Shown piece after piece: positions 24,298 through 32,347 of a stretch of DNA of 64,000 bases (the first letter of the stretch is position 1; each line of letters begins with the position of its first letter). Position numbers and translations under genes: made by a program. Source of the stretch: Cauispirillum nitrogeniifigens (lineage in GTDB: Bacteria; Pseudomonadota; Alphaproteobacteria; Rhodospirillales; Rhodospirillaceae). The stretch covers positions 124,001-188,000 of the forward strand of contig NZ_JBLOOT010000005.1 in NCBI RefSeq assembly GCF_049800675.1, in the 5' to 3' direction. A model generated the notes under the pieces. It searched no databases, had not been told where the DNA came from, and saw only the letters and a list, made by a program, of their open reading frames with translations.

Positions 24298-25314
24298 ATG
24301 ATCCGCGCCCTGCGCCTGCCCTCCGCCGTCCTCGCCGTGCTCGCCGTGGGTGCCTGCGCCGGCTCCGGCTTCGGAAGCCCCGCCGCCCCGGCGGACGCCC
24401 CCGGCGCCTATGCCGCCGGCAAGGCCCACTTCGCCGCCGGCCGCCTGGGGCTGGCCCTGGATGCCTTCCAGGCGGCGCACCGCAGCGACCCCACCTCCCT
24501 CGATGCCCTCAACGGGGTTGGCGCCGTCTACGACCGCATGGGCCGCCATGCCCTGGCCGAGCGCGCCTATCTCGACGCCTTGGCGCTGGCGCCCGAAGAC
24601 CCGGTGACGCTGAACAACATCGGCTGGTCGCGGCACCTGCGCGGCCAGCCCGAGGCCGCCGCCTTCTATCTGGCCCGCGCCGCCCGCCTGGCCCCCGGCC
24701 ATCCCACCGTCGGCGCCAACCTGGCATGGGTGGAGAGCCTGCGGCCGGAGCCGGCGCCGCCACTGCCGACGGATCTGCGCGAAGCCGCCGCCGACCGGCC
24801 GCGCATCGTCCGCCAGAGCGCCGGCGAGCAGGCCCTGATCACCGCCCCGTCTCCGCCTCCCGCCGCGCCGCCCGCCCTGAGCACCCTGGCCGCCGCTGCC
24901 GAGTCCCTGGAGCGCACCCCCGTTCCCCCGCCCCGTCCCGCCACCGCCAACCCCAGCGCCAGCGCCGGGATCGAAGTGTCCAACGGCACCGGCACGCGGC
25001 ACATGGCCGCCCGCGTCGGCGCCTGGCTGGGCGAGCGGGGGATCACCGTCGCCCGCCTGACCAACGCCGAGCATTTCGCCCACACCCGTACCGTCATCCT
25101 CTACCATGCCGAGGCGGCCCGCCCCGCCGCCGAGTCCCTGGCCGCCCGACTGGCCGCCCACCTTCCCGTCCCGCCGGAGGTCCGCCCCGCCGGGGCGGGG
25201 CAGGCTCCGGCCCTGCGCCTCGTCCTCGGGGCCGACCTGCGGGATTTCGACAACCGGCTGCTGACCACGCAAAGGAGCCGCGACCATGATGATCCGTCCC
25301 CCGACCCGTCGTAA
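24298..25314 (+). CDS. Lipoprotein with TPR and LytR C-terminal-like domain
   Basis: A 338-residue lipoprotein (signal ending LAVGAC) in the TadD position. Residues about 38-145 hold three TPR-like units (AYAAGKAHFAAGRLGLALDAF onward). After a Pro-rich linker, residues about 222-315 match the LytR_C type domain: GIEVSNGTGTRHMAARVGAWL, then a strand TVILYH and the end LRLVLGADLRDF. LytR_C domains are better known in envelope-polymer proteins, so a tether between pilus and envelope is possible. The 3' end overlaps tadD by 29 bases. Confidence 0.82.
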   Translation: MIRALRLPSAVLAVLAVGACAGSGFGSPAAPADAPGAYAAGKAHFAAGRLGLALDAFQAAHRSDPTSLDALNGVGAVYDRMGRHALAERAYLDALALAPEDPVTLNNIGWSRHLRGQPEAAAFYLARAARLAPGHPTVGANLAWVESLRPEPAPPLPTDLREAAADRPRIVRQSAGEQALITAPSPPPAAPPALSTLAAAAESLERTPVPPPRPATANPSASAGIEVSNGTGTRHMAARVGAWLGERGITVARLTNAEHFAHTRTVILYHAEAARPAAESLAARLAAHLPVPPEVRPAGAGQAPALRLVLGADLRDFDNRLLTTQRSRDHDDPSPDPS

Positions 25315-26194
25315 CCGGCTGCTGCCCGCCGCCACCGCCCTGGCCCTCGCCCTCGCCCTGGGCGCCTGCGCCACCGGCGGCGGGGCCGACGCCGCGACCG
25401 CCACCACCGCCGCCGCCACGGACTTCAACGCCGCGCCGCTGCTCGACCGCGCCGACGAGGCCCTGGACGACGGCCTGACCGAAGTTGCCTCGGGCCACTA
25501 CCAGATGGTCCTGCGCCACGACCCGGAGAACCCGCGCGCCCGCCTGGGCATGGCCGAGATCAACCTGGCCGCCGGGCGCGGCGACGCCGCCCGCCCGCAG
25601 TTCGAAGCCCTGGCCGAGCACCCCGACCTCGCGCCGCGCGCCCGCCAGGGCCTGGGTCTGGCGCTGCTCAAGGCCGGCAACCCCGACAAGGCCCGCGCCC
25701 CGCTGGAAGCCGCCGTGCTGGCCGACGCCGGGCTGTGGCGGGCGTGGAACGCCCTGGCCACCGTCCACGACCGCGCCGCCGACTGGGCCGAGGCGCGGCG
25801 CTGCTACGACGCCGCCCTGGCCGCCGCGCCGGCCAGCCAGCGGGGCATCATCGAGAACAACCTGGGCTTCTCCCTGGTCCTCCAGGGCCACTACCAGGAC
25901 GCCGTGCCCCACCTGATGGAGGCCGCCCGGCGCCAGCGCGACATGGACCTGCCGCGCACCAACCTGCGCCTCGCCCTGGCCTGGCAGGGCCGCTACGACG
26001 AGGCGGTGGCCGGCGCCCGGCCGGCCGAGCGCGCCGCCGTCCTCAACAACGTCGGCTATGTCGCCCTGCTGCGTGGCGACTACCCGCAGGCCGAGAGCCT
26101 GCTGTCGCGCGCCGTCGAGGCCAGCCCCAGCCACTTCGCCTCCGCCCATGGCAACCTCGCGCACCTCAAGGCGGTGCGCGGCGACGCCCTGTAG
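25286..26194 (+). CDS. tadD: TPR lipoprotein TadD
   Basis: A 302-residue lipoprotein (lipobox in LALGACATG) made mostly of tetratricopeptide repeats, with units beginning at about residues 45, 80, 113, 150, 185 and 250 (for example HYQMVLRHDPENPRARLGMAEINL). In Tad systems this protein helps assemble or stabilise the outer-membrane secretin. It overlaps the preceding gene by 29 bases and ends 11 bases before the prepilin peptidase gene. Confidence 0.88.
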   Translation: MMIRPPTRRNRLLPAATALALALALGACATGGGADAATATTAAATDFNAAPLLDRADEALDDGLTEVASGHYQMVLRHDPENPRARLGMAEINLAAGRGDAARPQFEALAEHPDLAPRARQGLGLALLKAGNPDKARAPLEAAVLADAGLWRAWNALATVHDRAADWAEARRCYDAALAAAPASQRGIIENNLGFSLVLQGHYQDAVPHLMEAARRQRDMDLPRTNLRLALAWQGRYDEAVAGARPAERAAVLNNVGYVALLRGDYPQAESLLSRAVEASPSHFASAHGNLAHLKAVRGDAL

Positions 26195-26205
26195 GGAGAG
26201 CCTCC

Positions 26206-26721
26206 ATGGACGACGCCAGCATCAATCCCATCCTGATCATCGCCGCCTTCGTCGTGCCGCTGCTGCTGGCGGCGGCGTGGGACGCCGCGACCTATCGCAT
26301 CCCCAACCTGCTCACCGGGATGATGGCACTGGCGTTCGTCCCGGCCGCCCTGCTCGCCCCCGGAGAGGTGAGCTGGCTGTGGCACCTGGGCGCCGCCGCC
26401 GGGGTGCTGGCCGCCGGGGCGCTGGCCTTCGAACACCGCCTGATGGGCGGCGGCGACGTCAAGCTGGCCGCCGCCTGCGCCCTGTGGCTGGGGCCGGTGA
26501 CGCCGGCCTTCCTGATGATGATGGCCCTGGGCGGCGGCCTGCTGGCCCTGGCCCTGCTGCTGGGGCGGCGGCTGCTGCCCGGCGTGCTGATGCTGCTGCC
26601 CAATGCCACCGGAACGTCGGTGCCGCGCCTGCTGACGCCCGGCCAGGCGGTGCCCTACGGGCTGGCCATTGCCGGCTCGGGCGTGCTGCTGGCCGACAGC
26701 CTGCCGTTCCTGGTCCCCTGA
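26206..26721 (+). CDS. cpaA: Prepilin peptidase CpaA/TadV
   Basis: Aspartic membrane protease that removes the leader of Flp and of the TadE/F pseudopilins. The 171-residue product has five to six hydrophobic helices. The two catalytic aspartates are visible in WDAATYRIPN near residue 25 and in the GxGD-like motif MGGGDVKLA near residue 82. It lacks the N-terminal methylase domain of PilD, as is normal for TadV. GGGAGAG precedes the ATG. Confidence 0.93.
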   Translation: MDDASINPILIIAAFVVPLLLAAAWDAATYRIPNLLTGMMALAFVPAALLAPGEVSWLWHLGAAAGVLAAGALAFEHRLMGGGDVKLAAACALWLGPVTPAFLMMMALGGGLLALALLLGRRLLPGVLMLLPNATGTSVPRLLTPGQAVPYGLAIAGSGVLLADSLPFLVP

Positions 26722-26748
26722 CGTCACCCCGAGGGAGGGAGGTTCGCC

Positions 26749-28290
26749 ATGACGCGTCTGCTCGACCGCTTCCGCCGCCTGGGCCGCGACGAGCGCGGCG
26801 GCGTGCTGATCTACAGCACCCTGATGGCCGGGACGATGATCGGCATCGGCGTGCTGGCCATCGACATGGGGCGGCTGACCACCCTGCACAGCCAGTTGCA
26901 GAACGCCGCCGACGCCGCCGCCCTGGCCGGCGCCCGCGAACTGGACATGACCCCGGGCTCGCTGGACCGCGCCCGCGCCGCCATCACCCAGGCGCTGGGC
27001 AACGTGCGCGACTTCAGCGACGAGGCCAGCCGCACCATCGCCACGGCCTCGCGCACCTGCGGCAGTGACACGGACGTGGACTGCATCCGCTTTCTCAGCG
27101 GCCTGCCGGCCAACGACACCGACCCCGTGACCGCCGCCTTCGAGACCGCCAGCGCCGAGGAGACCTCCTTCGTCGAGGTGCGCCTGGGCCGCAGTGGCTT
27201 CACCGCCTTCTTCGCCGGCATCTTCAGTGCCGACACCACCTCCACCCTGACCGCGCGGGCCATCGCCGGCAACGACTCCCTGGTCTGCGCTGTGCCGCCG
27301 ATGTTCATGTGCAACCCGGCGGAAAACACTCCGGGCCTCAACCTGGAAGGCCGCCAGATCGAGCTGTTCATGCAAGCCTCGGGCGCCTGGGGGCCGGGCA
27401 ACTTCGGCCTGCTGTGCCCGTCGGGAACCGAAGGCCAGAGCAACTGCGGAGCCAGCAGCATCGCCGCCAACCTGGCATCGACCACCGGCACCTGCATGCG
27501 GCGGCGGTCGATGACCACCAAGACCGGCGTGACCTTGCAGATGGTGCGCACCGGCATCAACGCCCGCTTCGACTGGTGGCTGCCGCAGGCCAAGGACGAC
27601 AGCGGCGCCTGGCGCTTCCAGGACGACTTCAAGCCCGCCGTCAACGTCACCCAGGGCCGCAAGCCCCAGGGCAACCCCATGAACAGCGGCACCAAGTGCG
27701 AGCGTGACACCCTCACCGCCGCGACCGCCGCCGCCCTGCCGCGCGATGCCTGCATCAAGGCCGGCACCTGCACCGCCGGCGGCGGCAAGATCGGCGACGG
27801 CACCTGGGACTATCCCACCTACTTCCGCATCAACCACGGCGGCGACGGCTCCGCCGGCTACCGGCCGCCGGGCTGGCCGGCCGGCGCGGCGGTGACGCGC
27901 TACAACGTCTACCGCTACGAGATCGAGAAGGGCCACATCGTCGAGCCGGGCCAGCCGATCAATCCGTCCGGCACCACCACCGAGGACGGCTCCCCGCAGT
28001 GCTTCCGGGGCACGCCGCCGGTCAACGACTACACCTACCTGGACGACTTCGCCCGCGACCTCGACCTGCTGCGCGACCGCCGCATCCTGCCCATCGCCAT
28101 GGTCGACTGCCAAGCCAACGGAATGAGCGGCAAGACCACCTTCTCGCCCGACGACTTCGTCTTCGTGTTCATGACCGAGCCCATGGGCAGCCCCAGTTCA
28201 TCGGCCCTCTACGTCGAATATCTGGGCGAGCTGGATGGCGAGGCGCAGCAGGCCCTGCTGCGCGAAGTCGTGCAGATCTACCGGAGGTGA
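26749..28290 (+). CDS. tadG: TadG-like pilus assembly protein
   Basis: A 513-residue protein with the TadE/G N-terminal pattern: a short basic start, DERGGVLIYSTLMAGTMIGIGVLAIDMGR as the membrane anchor, then the conserved LQNAADAAALAGARELD. The long remaining region is exported and contains at least eight cysteines, suggesting disulfides. It is probably an accessory or minor pilus component. It lies directly before two TadE-type pseudopilin genes. Confidence 0.88.
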   Translation: MTRLLDRFRRLGRDERGGVLIYSTLMAGTMIGIGVLAIDMGRLTTLHSQLQNAADAAALAGARELDMTPGSLDRARAAITQALGNVRDFSDEASRTIATASRTCGSDTDVDCIRFLSGLPANDTDPVTAAFETASAEETSFVEVRLGRSGFTAFFAGIFSADTTSTLTARAIAGNDSLVCAVPPMFMCNPAENTPGLNLEGRQIELFMQASGAWGPGNFGLLCPSGTEGQSNCGASSIAANLASTTGTCMRRRSMTTKTGVTLQMVRTGINARFDWWLPQAKDDSGAWRFQDDFKPAVNVTQGRKPQGNPMNSGTKCERDTLTAATAAALPRDACIKAGTCTAGGGKIGDGTWDYPTYFRINHGGDGSAGYRPPGWPAGAAVTRYNVYRYEIEKGHIVEPGQPINPSGTTTEDGSPQCFRGTPPVNDYTYLDDFARDLDLLRDRRILPIAMVDCQANGMSGKTTFSPDDFVFVFMTEPMGSPSSSALYVEYLGELDGEAQQALLREVVQIYRR

Positions 28291-28295
28291 CGGCC

Positions 28296-28805
28296 ATGCG
28301 CTCCGCGTTGTTCCGCCTGTCCCGCTGCGCGCGCGGCACCGCCGCCCTGGAGATGGCGCTGGTGATGCCGCTGATGATGGTGCTGCTGGGCGGCACCGTG
28401 GAGATCGGCCGCGCCCTGCACCATCACCATGTCCTGGAAATGTCGGTGCGCGATGCCACCCGCTACCTGTCCAAGGCCGCCACCGTCGGCGCCTCGGCCG
28501 AGGCCCCCTGCGGCGCCCCGGCGGCCGGCACGGCGGCGGCGACGGCGGCGCGGCTGGCCATGTACGGCACCACCCTGCCCGGCACCGCGCCGCTGCTGGC
28601 CTACTGGTCGGCGGATCGGCCGCAGACCCTGTGCGTCCATTCCCTGACCCGCACCCTGACCGACGCGACGGGGGCCACTTTCGATGTCCAGGTGGTGCGC
28701 GTGGAGGTCGGGGTGGACTACGAAGACCTGGGCCTGCTGACCCTCATCGGCATCGACGCCATGCGCCTGACCGCGGCGCATGAGGAAGTCCACATCGGAG
28801 GATGA
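28296..28805 (+). CDS. tadE: TadE-like minor pilin
   Basis: A 169-residue pseudopilin. The N terminus has the cleavage-type motif CARGTAALEMALVMPLMMVLL, in which the Glu follows the predicted processing site, then a hydrophobic helix. The exported part has two cysteines. GGAGG is nine bases before the ATG. The stop overlaps the region of the next gene's ribosome-binding site, so expression is coupled. Confidence 0.88.
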   Translation: MRSALFRLSRCARGTAALEMALVMPLMMVLLGGTVEIGRALHHHHVLEMSVRDATRYLSKAATVGASAEAPCGAPAAGTAAATAARLAMYGTTLPGTAPLLAYWSADRPQTLCVHSLTRTLTDATGATFDVQVVRVEVGVDYEDLGLLTLIGIDAMRLTAAHEEVHIGG

Positions 28806-28810
28806 CGGCC

Positions 28811-29434
28811 ATGCCTGCCTCTTTCCTCGGCCGCCTGCGCCGCGATGATCGCGGTGCCGCGTTGATGGAGTTCACGCTGGTCGCCTGGGTCCTGTTCGCC
28901 ATGACCTTCGCCATCGTCGAGTTCGCCATCGCCTTCTGGCAGTACAACGCCACCGTCAAGGGCGTCGCCCTGGCGGTGCGCACGGCGGTGCAGTCCGACC
29001 CCGTGGCGCCCGCCCTGGCGAGCTACAACGGCGTGCTCGACGACGACCTGCGACCGGGCGAGGCCCTGACCCTGCCGGCCTTCACCCTGCGCTGCCGGGC
29101 CGGAGCCTGCACCTGCGCGGCCGGCGACTGCTCGGGCCTGGGCGCACCGGGATACGACGCCGCCGCCTTCAACCGCATCCTCGCCCCCATGCGCCCGGTC
29201 ATGCCGTTCCTGACCGATGCACAGTTGCGCGCCCGCGTGTTCGTGGAATACGACCACGTCGGCATGGGCTTCGCCGGCCGTCCGGGGCCGGACATCGTGC
29301 CCCTGGTGTCGGTCGGCCTGAGCGACCACGACTACGACTTCATCCTGATGACCGCCTTCGGCTTCGACCGCTGGCCCATCGCCGTCGGCCGCGCCACCCT
29401 GCCGGCGGAGGACCTGGACAGCACCTGGCCGTGA
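28811..29434 (+). CDS. TadE/TadF-like minor pilin
   Basis: A 207-residue pseudopilin with RDDRGAALMEFTLVAWVLFAM at the N terminus, the Glu-Phe pair and hydrophobic helix of the TadE/F family, followed by an exported domain with a CRAGACTCAAGDC cysteine cluster. ATG 28811 was chosen because GGAGG (28797-28801) lies nine bases upstream, the same arrangement as in the preceding gene; ATG 28802 overlaps that stop codon and is the alternative. It is the last gene of the Tad locus, followed 14 bases later by dispersed repeat copy B. Confidence 0.86.
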   Translation: MPASFLGRLRRDDRGAALMEFTLVAWVLFAMTFAIVEFAIAFWQYNATVKGVALAVRTAVQSDPVAPALASYNGVLDDDLRPGEALTLPAFTLRCRAGACTCAAGDCSGLGAPGYDAAAFNRILAPMRPVMPFLTDAQLRARVFVEYDHVGMGFAGRPGPDIVPLVSVGLSDHDYDFILMTAFGFDRWPIAVGRATLPAEDLDSTWP

Positions 29435-29447
29435 GGCGGCCCTTATA

Positions 29448-29524
29448 CCGGCCGGCGGATGAAGACACTCGCGAAGCGCCACTCGCCGGCCGGCAAGCCC
29501 GCGCGGCGCATGAGCGTCACCGCC
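29448..29524. repeat. Dispersed 77-bp repeat, copy B
   Basis: Second copy of the repeat at 3547-3623, differing at six positions that are all transitions. The 10-base arms (29448-29457 and 29484-29493) are unchanged. It lies 14 bases after the last Tad gene, in the same orientation to the upstream operon as copy A. The rest of the 200-base gap before the regulator at 29632 shows nothing recognised. Confidence 0.85.
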
Positions 29525-29631
29525 TTGAACCAGCGGGTCAGGCATGATGGCGGCGACCTCGCAAAGACAACGCCGCCGCAGGGTGCCGCCCCTGGGGGCC
29601 GGCGTCTTGTACGCCAGTGATGCCCCGCCCC

Positions 29632-30327
29632 TCAGGCGTTCTCCGCCACGGCCTTCAGGGCGGCGGCATCGCGCACGACGACATGGCGGCGGGTGCTGAG
29701 GACGATGCCGTCGGCCTCCCAGGCGCTGAGGGTGCGGCTGACGGTGTGCAGGGTGGTGCCGGTCAGTTCCGCCAAGTCCTGGCGCGACAGGGGAAAGGGG
29801 ATGTCCACCCCTTCCTCGGTCTTGCGGCCGGTGGCCTGGGCCATGCGCAAGAGGGCGCGGGCGATGCGGCGATCAACCCGCTCGGTGGACATCTCGCGGA
29901 TGCGCCGCTGCGCCTGCATCAGCCGCTGGCCCAGCAGCTTCAGGGCGTTGCGGGCAATGCGCGGGTGGGCGTCCATCAGCCCGTCCATGGCCTGGCGGGT
30001 CCACACCACCTCCACCGCCTCGGTGACGGCAAAGGCGTCGGCGGGCATCGGCGCGCCCATCAGGGTGGCGACCGTGCCGTACATCTCCGGCGGGCCGAGG
30101 AAGTGGACGATGACCTGCTGCCCCTCGGGCGCCGTCTGCACGATCTTGACCTCGCCATGGATGAGCACATGGCAGGTCGCGGCCGGCTCGCCCTGGCCGA
30201 AGATGCGCTGCCCGGCCTCCAGGCGGCGCGGGCGGCCGGCGGCCAGCACCGCCGCCAAGGCGGCATCGTCGAGGCCCTGGAACAGGATGACCGGGCGCAG
30301 GGTCGCGGGATCGGTGGTCAGGGGCAT
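29632..30327 (-). CDS. Crp/Fnr-family regulator, NnrR/Dnr-like
   Basis: A 231-residue regulator with a cyclic-nucleotide-binding-like sensor domain (LEAGQRIFGQGEPAATCHVLIHGEVKIV), a dimer helix, and a winged helix with the recognition segment SRQDLAELTGTTLHTVSRTLSAWE. It lacks the cysteine cluster of oxygen-sensing FNR, so it fits the NO-responsive NnrR/Dnr class. ATG 30327 is preferred over ATG 30384 because a perfect NnrR-type box lies at 30357-30370, which would otherwise be inside the gene. It is divergent from nirK, its probable target. Confidence 0.82.
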   Translation of the reverse strand: MPLTTDPATLRPVILFQGLDDAALAAVLAAGRPRRLEAGQRIFGQGEPAATCHVLIHGEVKIVQTAPEGQQVIVHFLGPPEMYGTVATLMGAPMPADAFAVTEAVEVVWTRQAMDGLMDAHPRIARNALKLLGQRLMQAQRRIREMSTERVDRRIARALLRMAQATGRKTEEGVDIPFPLSRQDLAELTGTTLHTVSRTLSAWEADGIVLSTRRHVVVRDAAALKAVAENA

Positions 30328-30356
30328 GGGGTTATTTCCGACAATCTCACTGTTGT

Positions 30357-30370
30357 TTGCGCCAGCGCAA
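30357..30370. promoter_or_regulatory. NnrR-type operator upstream of nirK
   Basis: TTGCG-CCAG-CGCAA is a perfect match to the published NnrR consensus of alphaproteobacteria (TTGCG, four bases, CGCAA). Its centre lies about 78 bases before the nirK ATG. Activation from -41.5 would put the start site near 30405, with TAGGGT (30393-30398) as a plausible -10. It also lies 30 bases before the regulator's own start, so autoregulation is possible. Confidence 0.75.
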
Positions 30371-30441
30371 AGAACGCCATTCATGTTCGCCGTAGGGTCG
30401 CATCACGGTCAATGACCAAGCGTCCAAGGAGGACACACATC

Positions 30442-31455
30442 ATGACGATCCGCTCTTCCCTTCTCGCCGCCGCCGCCTCGCTGGCCCTGGCCCTGCCGGC
30501 GGCCGCCGCCACCTCCGGGGGGAGCGACGTCTCCCGCGCGCCGACCGACCTGCCGCCGCCGCTGACCCGCACCGAACCGGCGCACGTCACCGTCAACCTG
30601 GACACGGTGGAAGTCGTGGGCACCCTGGCCGACGGCACCACCTATGAATACTGGACCTACAACGCCAAGGTCCCCGGCCCCTTCGTCCGCGTCCGCGCCG
30701 GCGACACCGTCACCGTCAACCTGACCAACGCCGACGGGTCGATGATGGCGCACAACGTGGACTTCCACGCCGTCACCGGGCCGCACGGCGGCGGCAGCGC
30801 CACCACCGCCATGCCGGGCGAGACCAAGTCGTTCACCTTCAAGGCCCTGCAACCCGGCCTCTACGTCTACCACTGCGCCGTGCCGGTGGCCTCGCACCAC
30901 ATCGCCAAGGGCATGTACGGCATGATCCTGGTCGAGCCCGAGGAAGGCATGTCCAAGGTCGACCGCGAGTTCTACGTCATGCAGGGCGAGCTTTACACCG
31001 CCGAGAAGTTCGGCACCAAGGGCGAGCTGACCGACGACATCGACAAGCTGCTCGACGAAAAGCCCGAGTACTACGTGTTCAACGGCACCCCCGGCGCGCT
31101 GAAGGCCGACGGCGCCATGACCGCCAAGACCGACGACACGGTGCGCGTGTTCTTCGGCGTCGGCGGGCCGAACAAGACGTCGTCCTTCCACGTCATCGGC
31201 GAGATCTTCGACCGTGCCTGGCCGTTGGCCGGCCTGACCAGCGCGCCGATGACCGACGTGCAGACCCTGACCGTGCCGCCCGGCGGCGCCACCGTGGTGG
31301 AGTTCAAGACCGAGGTCCCCGGCCCCTACGTCCTGGTCGACCACGCCCTGTCGCGGGTCGAGCGCGGCCTGGCCGGCATCCTCACGGTGGAAGGCCCGGA
31401 ACGGCCCGACATCTTCCAGTCCCACGACCCGGAAAAGGTCGCCAGCGGCCACTGA
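30442..31455 (+). CDS. nirK: Copper-containing nitrite reductase, AniA-like class
   Basis: Periplasmic enzyme that reduces nitrite to nitric oxide. The 337-residue precursor has a signal peptide (ending near PAAAA) and two cupredoxin domains. Type 1 copper ligands fit His104, Cys145, His153 and Met158 (VYHCAVPVASHHIAKGM); the Cys-to-His spacing of eight is that of the AniA-like class rather than classical NirK. Type 2 ligands fit His109 (VDFHAVTG), His144 and the His of SSFHVIGEIFD. AAGGAGG is nine bases before the ATG. It is a single gene, probably NO/nitrite-induced through the upstream operator. Confidence 0.94.
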   Translation: MTIRSSLLAAAASLALALPAAAATSGGSDVSRAPTDLPPPLTRTEPAHVTVNLDTVEVVGTLADGTTYEYWTYNAKVPGPFVRVRAGDTVTVNLTNADGSMMAHNVDFHAVTGPHGGGSATTAMPGETKSFTFKALQPGLYVYHCAVPVASHHIAKGMYGMILVEPEEGMSKVDREFYVMQGELYTAEKFGTKGELTDDIDKLLDEKPEYYVFNGTPGALKADGAMTAKTDDTVRVFFGVGGPNKTSSFHVIGEIFDRAWPLAGLTSAPMTDVQTLTVPPGGATVVEFKTEVPGPYVLVDHALSRVERGLAGILTVEGPERPDIFQSHDPEKVASGH

Positions 31456-31472
31456 CCCCACGGCACCGCACG

Positions 31473-31502
31473 GACGCCGGCGGCCCACGGACCGCCGGCG
31501 TC
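31473..31502. terminator. Hairpin between convergent nirK and tetR-type gene
   Basis: GACGCCGGCGG (31473-31483) pairs with CCGCCGGCGTC (31492-31502) around eight bases. It lies 17 bases after nirK and four before the end of the convergent gene, so it could serve both strands. There is no T-run. Confidence 0.6.
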
Positions 31503-31505
31503 TCC

Positions 31506-32135
31506 TCATGCCTGGGGCGAGAACACCAGGCGGATGAAATCGCGGTACAGCAGCATCTGACGGGCCAGGCACTTGGGGTCCTGCGTCACCTTCGACGTGA
31601 TGATGCCGCCGTCGGCGACCACGGACAGCATGTCGGCCACGTCGTCGAGGTCCACCGGCACGCGCGGCGGATAGAGCGCGGCGATGCGTTCCAGCCGGGC
31701 GCGGAAGCGGCGGCGCCAGCCCAGCACGGCGGCCTTGTTAAGCTCCCGCACCTCGCGGTCGAACAGCTGCTCATGATAACATACCGAGGCGACGAGGCAC
31801 CCCGGATGCCCGTTGGGCAGGTCGGCGAAGATCTCGGCCAGCATCTTCAGGCCGATCAGGAAGCTTTGCAGCGGGTCCTCGATCAACTCGTCGGCGCGGG
31901 CGAAGATGCTGTCGAAGATGCGGTCGTCCTGATCGACGTAGCGTTGCAGCAGCGCCTTGGCGAGATCGCTCTTGCCCTGGAAGTGATAGAAGAAGCCGCT
32001 CTTGGAGATGCCGACGGCGGCGATCAGCTCGTCGATGGAGGTGCCGCTGAAGCCCTTGGCCAGCACCGCCTGCTCGGCGGCGGCGAGGATCTGCTCGCGG
32101 ACCGGCGGCGGCCGGGTGTCCCGAGACTCCAGCAT
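31506..32135 (-). CDS. TetR-family transcriptional regulator
   Basis: A 209-residue repressor. The N-terminal helix-turn-helix is typical (REQILAAAEQAVLAKGFSGTSIDELIAAVGISKSGFFYHFQGKSDL), and the C-terminal ligand domain contains GCLVASVCYHEQLFD, similar to the LmrA/YxaF-like group. ATG 32135 has AGGAAAGGA seven bases upstream; the earlier in-frame start would lie further back with no such site. It is divergent from the TPR gene at 32348, with a candidate operator near its own start. Confidence 0.9.
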   Translation of the reverse strand: MLESRDTRPPPVREQILAAAEQAVLAKGFSGTSIDELIAAVGISKSGFFYHFQGKSDLAKALLQRYVDQDDRIFDSIFARADELIEDPLQSFLIGLKMLAEIFADLPNGHPGCLVASVCYHEQLFDREVRELNKAAVLGWRRRFRARLERIAALYPPRVPVDLDDVADMLSVVADGGIITSKVTQDPKCLARQMLLYRDFIRLVFSPQA

Positions 32136-32161
32136 GGGGGCGTCCTTTCCTGGCGGCGACC

Positions 32162-32174
32162 GTACCAACGGTAC
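32162..32174. promoter_or_regulatory. Candidate TetR operator
   Basis: GTACC-AAC-GGTAC is a perfect short palindrome 27 bases upstream of the TetR-family start. Related half-sites GGTACG and GTACCT occur further along the same divergent region (about 32235 and 32275). Confidence 0.45.
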
Positions 32175-32347
32175 AGTCGCGGGTGGAATCCGCCCGGCGC
32201 GTCCGGGGCGCCGGCCCCACCTCCCCCTGAAAAAGGTACGCTCCTCCTTGAGGAAAGCAACAATTCCCCAGGCTGTACCTCGGGTTCACTATCGCACCTC
32301 CCTGTCTTTCCGTAGCCTTTGCCCTACAACAACACAGGGAGAACGTC

